Assembly: GCA_019843655.1 (NCBI GenBank)
Contig: JACDQD010000008.1
Location: 10,326,442 to 10,390,441 of the forward strand
Reading direction: 5' to 3'
Length of the DNA: 64,000 nt
Source of the DNA: Lethocerus indicus
Taxonomy: Eukaryota > Arthropoda > Insecta > Hemiptera > Belostomatidae
Shown here: positions 1-20,300 of the stretch, piece after piece
How the letters are laid out: every line of letters starts with the position of its first letter
How positions within the stretch are numbered: the first letter of the stretch is position 1
Translations under genes and position numbers: made by a program
The notes under the pieces: model-generated
Database searches by the model: none
What the model saw: the letters and a program-made list of their open reading frames with translations, nothing else
What the model was told of the DNA's origin: nothing

Positions 1-954
1 TAATTCTATATTTCATACCCTCTTCATCTTTCTCCAATTCTACAGCAGGCTTTCCCTGATTCAGAGGATCAAATGCAGCTCCCCTCTGGGTTGTAAAACC
101 TGCACCCTTAACTGCGGTCATTGGTCTGTCAGATGAACTTGTCAATGGTCGTACAAGGAATCCTGTACCTTCTCGATACTAAAATTTAAAGAAAAAAAAC
201 AGTGAGTAGGTAAGTATATCCTCCCTTTATTATAATTATGATAATTTAAATTCTTATTCATATGCTAATGAAAAAGAGCTATATAAAAGAACTATACTAC
301 CACACATGACAAAATAATAACAATAAATATAATTTATGTTAATATATGCATAAGGTATGAAGATTACTTACACCTGTAGAAGTTCCAAGTCTCATGGTGG
401 TTCCCGGAGTCTTTCTACCAGTAACCTAGAGTGAAAAAGTTATTAATTAATCAGTCATATTATTAATTCTTTCAATTGTTTACTGGTAAAGAAAAACAGT
501 CAGTTTAGTTTAATAAACTAAAAGTTTAATTGAGTACATTAAGGTATATTTGAGTAATAAAAGTAAAAGATGAGTAAAAGGAAAATCTGGCTATCTGAAA
601 GATAGAATGTCAAATTATAGATTAAATAATCCCAAAATAATTTTTTTTAAATTATATAAAACATATCAAAGGTGCTATTTTTATTTTCTATTTTCTTTTA
701 GACTGAAACAGACAATTAATTTAACAAGCTCAAAAGATAAATCCCACTGTATGTATAAAAACCATTTTAAATCCTTTTTAGTTCAAAAAAATACTTACAA
801 CTCCTGTCCTTCTCCCATAAGATGAGCGCAGGGCTTCTTGTAAATATTCATCCTGTTCAATATCTTTTGTGTCAAAGGCTGAGTTGTAATCATTGAATCC
901 TGAGTACAGATCGTCGTTATCGCTCAGATTCGGCGTGTAATGCATAGCATTCAT
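1..954 (-). CDS. IFT88: Intraflagellar transport protein 88, N-terminal part (gene runs off the left edge)
   Basis: Minus-strand exons, 5' to 3': 954-799 (52 codons from the ATG at 954-952), 425-372 (18 codons) and 178-1 (continues). All junctions are GT-AG and phase 0. The N-terminus contains DDLYSGFNDYNSAFDT followed by an SSYGRRTG segment, then RPMTAVKGAGF and GAAFDPL, the ordered landmarks of the IFT88 N-terminus (nompB in Drosophila). IFT88 is a TPR protein of the IFT-B core that carries cargo along ciliary microtubules; in insects cilia are confined to sensory neurons and sperm. The TPR array lies outside the window. I chose the first ATG downstream of a possible 5'UTR acceptor; a second ATG three codons later is an alternative start. 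Divergent from RpL24. Confidence 0.92.
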
Positions 955-1647
955 CCCTTCAAACAAAATATCAACGTTCAAAATGATACCATTGAGTAAG
1001 ACATAAATAAGCCGTAAATTTTACCTAAACAATACCAGCAAGTAGGTTATACTCTTGTTACAAGGTTTATAAATTATGAAAATATATTGAGATTCTACAA
1101 AAAAATGATTAATAAGGATTTTAATAAAACCACTTAATTATAACAATAGACTCAAGGCCGCGAGAAGCCCGATAAAATTCACTTTTAATTTATGCATCTT
1201 AATAATAGTAGCTCATGTTGTTTTATATAAATACTTTATAAGACTATGAGACAATAATATCTGATTAATATACCTGTAAGTAAATTAATTCTGTTAATAT
1301 TTAACTAAAGAAAGTAATCCTGATCACGATTTTCAGCTATCTGCATGTTAAAGCTGCTTGTACTACCAATGTTACCAGCGAAGATATATGTACATTTGTA
1401 TATTAGTTCTTGTAAACGTTGTGATCATATTTGATATTATAAACATAATAACAATTATGTGATTACATAAAAACAAACGTATTCAAGTAATATGCGGATT
1501 TAATTTAATATATTGTAATAAATTCCAACTTGATCACTAACGCGGCATACCGATAGTATAGATTTAGGAGGCATTAATCGCAAAACATTCAGTGTAGTCC
1601 AGTTCCGTTCCTTTCTGTTTACGTAGTTTCGTAGGTTACCTAAGAAG
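955..1647. promoter_or_regulatory. Divergent promoter region between IFT88 and RpL24
   Basis: About 690 bases separate the two start codons. No ORF or repeat is recognised. The right end (about 1530-1660) regains CpG and holds a pyrimidine stretch (TTCCTTTCTG, near 1608-1617) upstream of the RpL24 ATG that looks like a 5'TOP/TCT initiator, as expected for a ribosomal protein gene. The transcription start is inferred from this motif only. Confidence 0.45.
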
Positions 1648-3720
1648 ATGAAGTAAGTCCGATTTATCTTTTTCAATCTGTACCATCGGTAAACCAAACG
1701 GTTTATACTCATCTTAAATGTGCTTATTTATCTTTACAGGATCGGACTTTGCGCATACAGCGGGTACAAGATTTACCCGGGACATGGGAAAACCATGGTC
1801 AAAGCTGATGGGAAGGTAGTGTCACGCTTTTGCATACTAATAAATATATGGAAAATTTAAACAATGTGGGCACAAAGGGAGAGTTTCTAATTTGAAAGTT
1901 GGGTTATGTATATTTACAAAGCAATCAGCACACAAGTAACAGTAATATTTGTCAGACAGTGAATATTCTTGAACTGAACTAATCCTTATTTGAATAAATC
2001 ACTCCCTTTCTGGTGTTCCATATTATACCTCTGGGTCGTAATCTCTTGAATGCTTTGCTGTTGTTTCTCTTTTATGAGAGGCTAATTTTACACCATAAGA
2101 TGTCATAATGAGAATGGTTATAAGATAGTAGTTCTTTAAAGAAATATGTATATTTTCTGTTGGTTCATTTGGTTCTCCTGAAAATTAGTCTGTATATTTA
2201 ATTTTGGTTTTGCTGTTTTCATGCCTTATTGTGGAATTGTCTGTTTCTTAATAATTTGTTACATTATTGGGGAACATTTAATTTTCAATTCAATCATTTG
2301 TTTTTGCATGTTTGATTAAATGTATAAAGTTTCTTCCGATTTTTTTAAGTGGCAACTTAAAAGTTAAATCCTTCAATATTTCAATTTTATAAAATCTTAC
2401 ATGGTGGTGTTGAATTTAGATTGCTGGTTGGATTCCAGCTTGTGATTAATGAACTTGTAATTATTTTATGGTAACTTACACCTTTATCCAGGACATTTGT
2501 GTTGATGTAAAACCCACAGTCTAAGGAAGGATTCTCATTACTAAGATATATCTTTAATTACAGTCATTCACATTCCTGAATGCCAAATGTGAAGCTTCTC
2601 ACATCATGAAGAGGAACCCGAGGAAGGTGACATGGACTGTACTGTACAGGTAATATAATTGATAATAATAAATGTTTTAAAGGCATATTAAAGTTAAAAA
2701 ATATAATATTCATTCTCCTTGTATTTTTTTTTTAATTGTTTTTCATCCCAGCAGTATATATTAACAAGTACCTTTGTATTATATCTACCTCTCTTTCACC
2801 CATTTGTTTTGGCCATTGATAATTTTCTATTTATGATGTGGTATTTTTTTGTAATAGGAGGAAGCATAAAAAAGGACAGGAAGAAGAGCAATCCAAAAAG
2901 AGGACTCGCAGAACCCAGAAGTTCCAGCGAGCTATTGTTGGAGCTTCTCTTGCTGATATTATGGCGAAGAGAAACATGAAACCTGAGTTCAGGAAAGCAC
3001 AGAGGGAGCAGGCTATCAGGTGAAGATAATTATAATATAATTAGTATCTATTATTTTATGTGAACCAAATATTACTAGTGTTTTAGTGTATATAATAGGT
3101 CCTTTGTATTATTACCCTTATTGTTTAAAATCAAAGAGAACATAATTTCTTAATGGCTTGATTTAGGTTTCTTTATAGGGGATTAGAGGTTATTGAATAA
3201 GTTACTTCTTAGCATCAGTTTCTTCTTGTTAGGAAAATATTGTCATTAATGTAACATTAGTTACATATATTAATATGAATATTAGTTATCTGTAGCTTGC
3301 ATTAGTTGTATTATTATATTTATTCCTGTTTGAATCTTTGTTTTCTAATGAAAACTGTATTTTTATTTAATTTCTTCTTAATGATTAATTGGCTTGAAAA
3401 AATGTATTTGATTGATTTACTAATAAACAATAGAGTGAGCTGACAAAAGAATTTTAACTTGTTATGTTTATTACAGGGCTGCAAAGGAACAGAAGAAGGC
3501 CCAGAAAGCAGCCAAGAAACCTGAGAAATTGCCTCAGAAGGTATGTACAAAATTTTTAACTTATAATCTTATATTCATTAGATCATTATTTCCTTATGAT
3601 TGTTTGAACTTTTCTCAAAAATGCCATCTTTTTTCTTCACAGGCAAAGGCTCCTCCAAAACAAAAGGCCACCAAGCTACAACAAAGGAGTGCTGCACCTC
3701 GTGTTGGCGGAAAACGTTAA
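1648..3720 (+). CDS. RpL24: 60S ribosomal protein L24 (eL24)
   Basis: Six coding exons: 1648-1652, 1740-1815, 2564-2649, 2858-3019, 3477-3540 and 3643-3720 (stop TAA 3718-3720), giving 156 residues, the usual eL24 length. The first coding exon is only ATGAA, split from the rest by an intron. The product starts [18 protein letters not shown] and continues with the [20 protein letters not shown] core, [20 protein letters not shown] and a Lys/Ala-rich tail ending RVGGKR. It is a large-subunit protein at the subunit interface. Exons 3 and 4 both end in AG with the Arg codon completed by the next exon, so frame continuity checks every junction. Convergent with mof. Confidence 0.97.
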
Positions 3721-4293
3721 TTTACGTGTTTTAATAAAACCCTTTTTAAAAGCATAACCGTTATTTTATTCATTTCTGTACACTGACCAATTTTATATTT
3801 AATAATAAAGATTATTATTCGAATTCATTCTTTTAAAAGTTCTAGAGAATTTTTGGGCAATATATTCAAAATAGGTTCAAGAATAAATGCATGTAAACAT
3901 CTAAGCTAGCAAATTACAAAATTCTAACAGATAAATAATCATCTTTTTGTCCATCGGTTTTTCTTGGATAAATTTGATTGTTATTAACAGTTCTGACAAA
4001 AAACCAGTTTCAAATGTTGCCAGTTATCATAAAACTGGACATTCATGATTAATATAAAAGGGGAAAAACATTTTTGGAATTAATTCCCTGTATTCAGAAT
4101 TAATAAAATATAAAACTTGACACTCATGATTAATATAAAGGGAAAAAGAAATATATATTGCAAACTCAAAAAAATATGTCAAAAAATGTATTTTCAATGA
4201 CAAATATACATGAAACTATATACAAATACTTATACAAGCATTTCTAAATATTAGAAATGTAATAGGAATGGAAAGAAAAATGAACTATAGTCC
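3721..4293. other. Tail-to-tail spacer between RpL24 and mof
   Basis: This AT-rich spacer of 573 bases has no ORF. It carries the RpL24 AATAAA (plus) and, at 3765-3770, TTTATT, which reads AATAAA on the minus strand and could end mof transcripts. If both are used, the two mRNAs would finish within a few tens of bases of each other. Confidence 0.4.
3733..3738 (+). terminator. RpL24 polyadenylation signal AATAAA
   Basis: A canonical AATAAA begins 13 bases after the RpL24 stop codon, implying a very short 3'UTR, normal for ribosomal protein mRNAs. Confidence 0.7.
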
Positions 4294-7698
<3,405 letters not shown>

Positions 7699-8298
7699 CT
7701 CCGTACCTGAATACAGATTACACTCAAAATAAACGCAACATTTCTGAGCAACAATAATACTGAGGGTCAGTGTTGCCAACTTCGGAAGTTCGTTAATGGA
7801 TGTTTATTCATCCTGTAATATATACGCGAAAAAATTACTTGCTCCTATTCATTGAAATGCAAATAAATATATTTTTAAAATATCACTTTAATAATCACAA
7901 GAACAAGATAATTCAAAATTGAGAACATTTTATGGTTATAAGAATTATAAATTTGATTAAAATTAGTTCTTCTCTTCCAGTTAAAACTATTAGTGTCCAG
8001 AAGAACAATCAGGGAAGAGAAGAATATAAAAAAAGTTGGATATTACTTTATGTGCATACAAATATAATATACCAGAAATATTTATTTTATTTTATTTAGA
8101 AAAATAAAACTGGTAAAATTGTTTAACGGCTTTACATTTTTCAATTTGTTCAGTTGTTGCTTATAACAAATAAATATTTACATTATGGTAACAGGAACAT
8201 TCAATTAACAAATAAATCTATAAAACAATAATTCTATAAAATAAAAAATTCTTAAGACTTATTCTAGAGGTACAAGAATGTTATCTCTAAAACATACT
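7699..8298. other. Spacer between the mof 5' end and the Parg 3' end
   Basis: The mof promoter and 5'UTR should lie at the left end, where a few CpGs occur (about 7700-7850). The right end holds several TTTATT motifs (8081-8098), that is AATAAA on the minus strand, which can polyadenylate Parg about 200 bases past its stop. No ORF, RNA gene or repeat is seen. Confidence 0.4.
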
Positions 8299-12393
<4,095 letters not shown>

Positions 12394-12880
12394 TGTGAAA
12401 TTGGAAATCACCGCTCCGTTGTCCAGTACTAATTTAAAACTTCCAGTAAGGTAGATGCTTTGAAATAAAACGAAATGCCATCAGTAAATGTAAACGTAAA
12501 GCGAAAATCTTATTTCGGCTCATATTTTAACAATTATTAACATTCCCGTTTGGCGCTTTGGCTGCGCTATTCGAAAACTGGTCTGACGATTGCAATTTAA
12601 AAATGTAAACTGAGTGTAACCTCCAGCCTTGTTCCACGTTCAATTTGGGAGTACGTAAATAGAACCCCTCATTATTTACCCGAACATTTTTCCTAAGCTG
12701 GAATCAAACATTTTTTAACTGTCAATTTTGGATTAGTATTGTAATTAAAATCAAATTTTGATCCTTCTAAGTTTAATACAAAAATACAGTTGAAATGTGA
12801 AACCTCGCCCTCAATGTTATCCCGCATCAGTGTTTTGATAACGTTGTTCTAAATGAAACATAATCATATATCCGTAATTA
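12394..12880. promoter_or_regulatory. Shared divergent promoter of Parg and MPPE1
   Basis: The two start codons are 487 bases apart in opposite orientation. The central part (about 12400-12660) regains CpG relative to both gene bodies, consistent with an unmethylated bidirectional promoter. No TATA box is obvious on either side. Confidence 0.5.
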
Positions 12881-15535
12881 ATGTTTTTAATCAGACGAAG
12901 GTACTCTTTTTTTTATATATGATTGGTAATTCATGCATATTTTGGTTGTACAGTAATTAAGGTTTCTTTTCACCAGGGAACATCTAATCAGAGTCTGCTT
13001 ATTTTTTCTGCTGGGACTGGTCGTTTACAATGAGGGCGTGGTGTATATTTATCACAGTTTTAGATGGCCTGATCTGAAATGTGGAGATACAAAAGATTTT
13101 TACAAAGTTTTGCTTGTGGCGGATCCTCAAATTTTAGGAGAAAAGACTGAATCTTGGATTGCCAGATGGGATAGTGATAGGTGAGTCACAGAAAAGTGAA
13201 AAGTGCAGAATTTAAAATTTAATATAAGTTATGTATTAATATTTTTGTTCAATTAATGTTTAATACACATAAGATGACTTTTCTTTTCTTTTTGTTACTA
13301 TGTTAATTTCCTTTGCTGAAATGATTAACACTGTGAAATTTATTAACACTATAGGTTTTTGTCTCGAACTTTTGATTTGGCCTTAAAACACGTAGAGCCA
13401 TCACTGGTTGTATTCCTTGGTGATTTGATGGATGAAGGTAGTATTGCAACTTCTGAAGAATATGCTAGGTATTATAAGCGTTTCAAAACAATCTATAAAC
13501 TGGACAGTTTTGCCCCAAATACTGTAAGTATTATAAAATTGAATTTCAACTAAATATTTTGGTAAAAGACTTAATATTTATTTGTATTATTGTAGACAAT
13601 ATTTATCCCTGGAGATAATGACATTGGAGGAGAAGATGAGGAGATTACATCATACAAAGTTACACGTTATTATGCGAATTTTCATCAAGTAGAATCATTA
13701 GACCATGGAAATGTGAGATTTATTAAGGTTTGTTTTTTGAGGTTACTCTTGCATAGATTAATCTAACCTGAAGCTGAATATGTGAATATTCCTTTCATTC
13801 CAGTATTAAAATTGCCAATAACTTGAATTAGACATGGTACTACACGTATTATATTCTTCATAACATTATACACTTACTTTCCTTGTAATGCATGTATTCT
13901 TATTAATTTACAAGAAGCTTTTAATAATGTTTCTAATTTTACAGCCATATATGACTAAGGCAGCATCAGATTTAAATTTTTGAAACCCCATTAAACAAAC
14001 AGTTTAAAAGTATTAAACCAAATTTATTTTTAATTTTATTGAAATTAACAGTTCAGTAAATTTAAATAGAAGAATATAAAGTATTAAAGTTTAATTATAA
14101 AAAAGTAGTTAAAGTATAATTATAAAGTATTAAAGAATATACTTTCTAAATACATAAATAACTGAAACATTTATATTTTATTATATACTTGTGATTTTTT
14201 ACAGGTCAATAAACTTCTGAAGACATATCCAATAATAAATGAATCGGACAATAAAATTTCAGTACGAGTTATTCTATCTCATATACCAATTTTGGGAGTT
14301 GCCAGTTATTTTTCAGGCCAGGTAAGTTGTTTTTAATTAGTGCCAAAACGATTTCAATTAACATCATTAATTGGCTTGGATTTATCATGTTTTATTTATT
14401 TATGTTATCAGAAGTAATAATTATCAGTCTTTTTTTCAAATCAGTTCTTTGATATCAAATATCTTTCAAATGGTTACATTATTTTGTGGTCAGAGAGGAT
14501 TGTTTTTTTATAAATACTCCTCTTCATTTCTAGTAATGAATAGAAGCATAATAAAAATTATGCCATATAATGGTCAAAATAAAATCAGCAAAATTAAACA
14601 CTATTTCTAGTTCACATTTTGTGTTTTAGGCAATGTCTGCTCTTAGACCTCATATTATATTTTCTGCCCATGACCACAAATCTGTGCATTTTGTGGGAAA
14701 TCCTGATACAGGGCAAAGAATACTCGTAGAAGAATTGTCAGGCAATAAATATGCAGATGGTGCTCCCACATGGAGATTTCAGATCACTGATAATGCCATA
14801 AACGAAATCATCGTTCCTACATGTTCTTACCGAATGGGTGTTACAGATATTGGCTACGGAGTGGCACTCATAGGTACACATTACAACAAGTGTAATACAA
14901 TTTTTTTTTTTTAATAAAACAAAGTTTTTAGATTTTTTTGAAAACAATTGTACATACATATTTTTTTAGATATATTTTTCTGGAGAATGGCAAGAGTTTG
15001 AAATATTATAACTTGCATTATTATCATTGTATTGTTACTTCCTTAATTGTTAACTAGTCTGGTTTAGCTTTTCACCTACCATTTCCATTAATAATACATT
15101 GGGGAGATACATATATGACTTATACTGCTTATCTCTGTAATAACTGGATACTTTATCAGCATTAGGCCTATATCCCCTTTTGTTTTCACTGTTTTAATCA
15201 TGATCATTTTTAAGGCCATCCAGTTTTCCACCCACCAGTTTTCTTGTTACCACATTAATTTATTTTACTATTCCCTTGACTTTTGATTTATATTTTCATT
15301 TAACAGATGTAGGGTGCTAAATCATCTATAACTACTTAATTTGTGTGTTATATTTTCAGACAAGAAGAGTGAAGTGGTTTGCTATAGTATTCTATGGCTT
15401 CCTCAAAGACTAGAAAGTCTTTTTATGTACCTAATTTTTGTACCTGCAATCGCATTGCTGTGTACAATGATGCAGATTCGGAAAAGGAACCGATTTAGAA
15501 AGTGGAACCAACCTTTGTCAGTAGTAGTTAGGTGA
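12881..15535 (+). CDS. MPPE1: Metallophosphoesterase 1 / PGAP5 (GPI-anchor remodelling)
   Basis: Seven coding exons: 12881-12900, 12977-13180, 13355-13523, 13596-13727, 14205-14321, 14630-14873 and 15360-15535; 353 residues. An N-terminal membrane segment (about 10-32) precedes a calcineurin-like phosphoesterase domain with all metal ligands visible: D56-x-Q58, GDLMDEG (97-103), GDND (137-140), H201, and HDH (228-230). A second hydrophobic segment lies near the C-terminus (MYLIFVPAIALLCTMM), followed by a basic cytosolic tail. This two-TM architecture is that of MPPE1/PGAP5, which removes an ethanolamine-phosphate side branch from the second GPI mannose at ER exit sites, allowing export of GPI-anchored proteins. 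The first exon encodes only MFLIRR. A polyadenylation signal AATAAA lies near 15558. Confidence 0.93.
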
Positions 15536-17388
15536 TATGCACTGTGATTATAATCTAATAAATGTTGACTGATGTAATATTTTTGTAAAGTATCATTCTA
15601 CCATTGGCCATTACTTTACATAGAACCATTGACCAATAAACTGCCATAGTTTCAGATTGGAATTTTATCACATATATTTTGGAGGGCTTTGAGTATAAAG
15701 AAATTAGAAAGATATGTCTTCTTATGTTAAATGGTTTATAGAATTAATTGAAAGTTATTTTAATTTTTATTGTATAATGCTTCTTAATACTGAAATTGGT
15801 ATAGCAAGATGCAGGATAAATGCTGTCATTGGTAGGTGATACAGGGGGTATTTTAAATCACGTACATTCCTAAATTAAAACATATTTCATAAAGCAATTA
15901 TTTGCAACTATATGGATTAATACTACAGACTGACATGTGCCCAAGGGTTTATTGTTCATTTGTTCTTTACATTTATTTATTTCTTCTTCCATTTCCAATG
16001 TACAAACTGTAAATCAATGCTGTGTGTACAAAATTAATATATACTGATATGTATTTCTGATGCATTTATTAAAATATAAAAAATTATCTCATAATTTACT
16101 TTTTTATTTAGATAAAATATTTTTATTAATCATAAAATGAATAAAAAGAACATTATTTACCAATAAATAAAATTAAAATGAGGCTAAGAACAGAGCAATA
16201 TGATCACTTTTTTGCTAATTTTTCCTGTTATGGTGCACTCTAAAGGATTTACAATCTTGCATTTTTTTTAAATTCACTAACTTGATCAATGTAAGCAATT
16301 GTGTAGATTAATATTTTATCATTTAAACTTAATGTTTGTTCACTTATTCACTTGCATTAGAAATTGAAAGTAATATTCTACTTTTTTAAAACCTGTATTA
16401 AATGTGCTGAATGTTGTACTGTATCTTACTTTACAAATATGTGTATATTGTAGGAATAATTGTGACATTGTACTTACACATGTTGTATTAATAAGTGTCC
16501 TGATTATATTCTAAAATGTCAAGTGTGTAACTTCATGTTAGTGAAACTAGATTGTTTTATTTTTATCAGTCTGAGCAATAATATTTGTGAAATTATAATG
16601 TGTGTTTATCTTGTGATGTATGTTGGTTCAATAAAAGAGCAGTATAATTTAGCCTGAAAAATACCCAGTTTTGAAATTTATATTTAGTTTAAGGTAACAA
16701 ATTGATTTTGATTCATCATAGTTTTATTTTAAAAACATACAAGGTTATGTTTAATAATATGATTTAATGATTTTCACATTATTTTTTTGTTAATTTTAAC
16801 TATTAATTGATACATTAAAAAAAACTTGAAATATATATTTTTTAAGTTATATTCATCCTTATACTCATAGTATAATCAAGTTGACACAAGAAGGTTAACT
16901 GGTTATAAAGCCTTGAAAGGTTGATAAAATCAGGTTTCTGATTGGTCCACTGGACTAATGACTTATACAGAACTCATGACTGAACCCATCAGTTGGGGAG
17001 TTACTCTCCTAGAGGTAGCTTGTCCTGAATGTAACTTGGTATGTATCTTAATCTATAATATTTTACTTTCAAATGACTTTACTTATAAAGTACTTATAAA
17101 TTTATTATAATAGGAAATAAATAATATAAATATTATATTTGTATGTGCTTTAATTAAGTTCCAGATTTCTAATATGAATACAATGATGAATGTGATAGGG
17201 ATATTTTTGTTGACCAAGCTTACAGTACAGATTATTTTAGTTTTTAATGGACATCAAACATAAAGTGGGGCATTGTATAACATTTGTTATTACGAATTTT
17301 CATTTTGAAATGAATAACCCTGTTAATTTATACCCTGTAAAATACCTGCTGCATTATAAATTAATTGAAAATTCATTTCAGGGACAAA
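15536..17388. other. Intergenic region between MPPE1 and the glutathione peroxidase
   Basis: Very AT-rich, with no ORF of note. The left part contains MPPE1 3'UTR signals (AATAAA near 15558; another AATAAA near 16630, as in CAATAAAAGAG). The right part holds the presumed GPx promoter and a 5'UTR intron. Confidence 0.5.
16904..16909 (+). promoter_or_regulatory. Possible TATA box of the glutathione peroxidase gene
   Basis: TATAAA is followed about 130 bases later by a good donor (CTTG|GTATGT at 17039). The GPx start codon sits just behind an acceptor (ATTTCAG ending at 17381). This fits a noncoding first exon of roughly 16935-17038 spliced to the coding exon at 17382. The start of transcription is inferred, not seen. 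Confidence 0.35.
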
Positions 17389-20300
17389 ATGATACTTAAT
17401 TCTGCAGTAGGGATTGCCCTAGTGTGTTTGGCTTGGTTAGGAGAAGGAAAAGTACAGAAGATCCCAAAGAGACCATGTCTTCGACATGGTTATAATGACA
17501 CTGTGTATGAGTTCACAGTTCAGGGACCGAATTCAGAAAATATATCCTTGTCTGAGTTCCAGGGGAAGGTATATGTTATATTTTGTCCTTCATTCCTAGC
17601 ATAACAGAAATGTGTAAATATATGTTACAAAATAAATATTAATAATTAATTAAAGTAAGTAAATCACCATACTCTTTAATATTGGCATAGTTTTATTGTT
17701 GTTATTAATATTCATTTTGTATACAGGTAATACTAATAGCAAATGTAGCGACTTACTGAGGTTTCACTCCCCATTATTTTGGAATGAATGCACTAAAATC
17801 AAAATATGGTGAGAACTTAGTAATCCTTGGATTCCCCTGCAATCAGTTTGGTATGGTAAGTAAGAATCATAGTTCCCTATTCATACAAAATAAATATCAA
17901 TTTAAATAAAAAAAATGTAAATATAAATATCAATGTAAATATAAATTTTTGTGATTAATTAATACTATCAATCTTATCTATTTTGCAGCAAGAACCAGCA
18001 AAAAATCATACTGAATTATTAAATGGTGTAAAACATGTTCGTCCTGGAGGTGGTTTCATTCCCAATTTTATCCTGTTGTCTAAGGTTGAGGTGAATGGCG
18101 ACAATGAAATTCCACTTTACACATATCTTAAAGTAAGTGGTTATAAACTAAAAAACAGACACTGCTTATATTTAATATTAAGTTAATTGTGTGCATGACT
18201 TCTATTACTAGAAAATCCTTTTAGCACAATGAAAAGATATGAATTTGTAATGAAGGAAACGTTAAAATGAAAAATTCAAATAATTAACAGATTTTATGTG
18301 ATAAAATGTTATTGTATTTAATTACAAAATACTCGTCAAGCTATTGAGCGATTTTCATTCAAGGCAATTTTCGAACTATCGCTTTAATTGCCAAGGTGCA
18401 TGAACGAGAGTTAAGCGACATCGCGATTCCGCTCGACGCGGGAAACAGCCTCAGGTTTATTCTTGGCGTGGCCTTAACGGTAGAATAACCGATTTTTAAT
18501 GTCCTTGTACTTGGTACGCAACACACAATTCATTAGTCGGACGGTGGCCGAGACTGATTTCATGTGAACGAAAGTTTGAAATACTCACAAAATTTGTCAT
18601 TTTTCAATAATACCACCTACAGTTACTCAGATTTCATTATTTTATTTCATCATCCATTGTTTAGACGATACGATCATTCGATCATCCTTTCCATGCCAAA
18701 TATATTCAAACACCATCTTGAGTAAAATATAAAATATATAAAACGCTGTTGGTAGATCTAGATTTTCGGCATAGTAGTTTCTGAAAACTTTTTGAACATT
18801 TGTAAAATATCCGAGGTTGTAGTATTGCGAATGAGTTTACATCAGAATGTTTCAAAAAGTGCTTTTTAATTAATTTTAAACCTTTCAAGATATATTTTGG
18901 CTCATTATATTTGAAAGAACGAGTTGTATGATTTCTCTAGAGAACGCCATTACAACTTATGAGCATAAATTGTACGCATTTAATGCTTTTATAAAGTCGA
19001 CGCTATTTAATTGTAATAAGAAACTCAGGTCTATATAGAGGAAGGCGCCATGGTCGGATTTTATTCGGTTTATTCGGAGTTAATAAAAAATGAGATTTAA
19101 GGTCAGAGGTCCGGGCTACTCCCCAATTAAATTTTCGAAATGTTTTATCGGCGACCTTTAGAACTGAATCTTATGCGAAAATGTTATACTTTTATTTAGT
19201 GAATTATTATTATAGGATCGGAGGTCCGGCACCGTGCTCGGGTCATGCTCCCAATGGGCTGCTTCCTGCCAGTTAAACTTTTTCACCTCGCGCTTTGTAA
19301 GCTGTCATCCGTCAGTCTCATCCCGCCGTTGTCTGTTTTTCTGATTGTTGTAGTTCGAATTCTGTTCTTCCGAACGGATGTTGGTACTCCGACAAATATC
19401 TATGGTGGGAAATGTGATATTACGTGGGTATATTTACCGTAAGGTACTGATGATACGACAGCGGAAGTAGGAACAACTACTGCAAATGACTTTTTATTGG
19501 AACTTTCTTTTATTAAAATACCCGGAGTTTAGATTCCGGAGTAACCCCTGGGTCATTCTTAGCCATTAGTCTTGTTCGTTTGTTAGAGATCTAGTCATCA
19601 TTTTTGTGTTTGTTTGGATAACATGGCCGGAAGTTTAAATCGGCCTTGTACCAACCGTAAGAGCAAATGCAGAGAGATATACAGTGTTCGTTTCTCGTCG
19701 CATGCATTATTGATAGTTGGCCTGCTAAAATGAATAATGAAACGTGATTTTGTTTGGAGGGGCAAGAAAAAAAAGTGTAGAGCTGCCAAACACGCAATAT
19801 AGGTGAATGAGAGTTGCGCAATACGGTTGCCTTTGGCGCTGTATTGTTAATCGCGGCGTCCGATAATATCCTCTGGAAACTTGATAAAATCGTGACTCCG
19901 ACAGATTATCGTTTCCGTTGTCCGAATAATGAAGCGAAACGGGGAGTTCGAAAAACAAATTTTATTTTCTCTTCACGATTTTCTGTTCAACTTACCCAAA
20001 CGCATACACAATATATAAAAATGGAGGTTTGGCCAAGGCGTCTTTTAAACCAGATTAATAATACTTAGTTCCTCTGTATTTTCGCTGTTTCTTGATAGGC
20101 TGGTATAAACTTACGATCACCGAAACCCATAAGCATTACACATATTTAATTGTTGTTAAAAGCGAGTTGATGAAAGTTACGATGCCATATTTTCTTTCGG
20201 TTTTCAGCAGTGGATGTTATATAGATTTTATACTTTCATGTCCGTGTAATCTCAGTACCTTCCTTGATGGTATCTACAGTTTATCTGCGTCACTGGTACC

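Noticed and set aside
607..825. Plus-strand ORF of 72 codons opposite IFT88
   Set aside because: It lies in an IFT88 intron and partly antisense to its first exon, and has AT-rich chance composition.
17757..17759. TGA as a nonsense mutation making the GPx a pseudogene
   Set aside because: All exons downstream are intact, conserved and correctly spliced, the TGA is precisely at the Sec position, and a SECIS is present.
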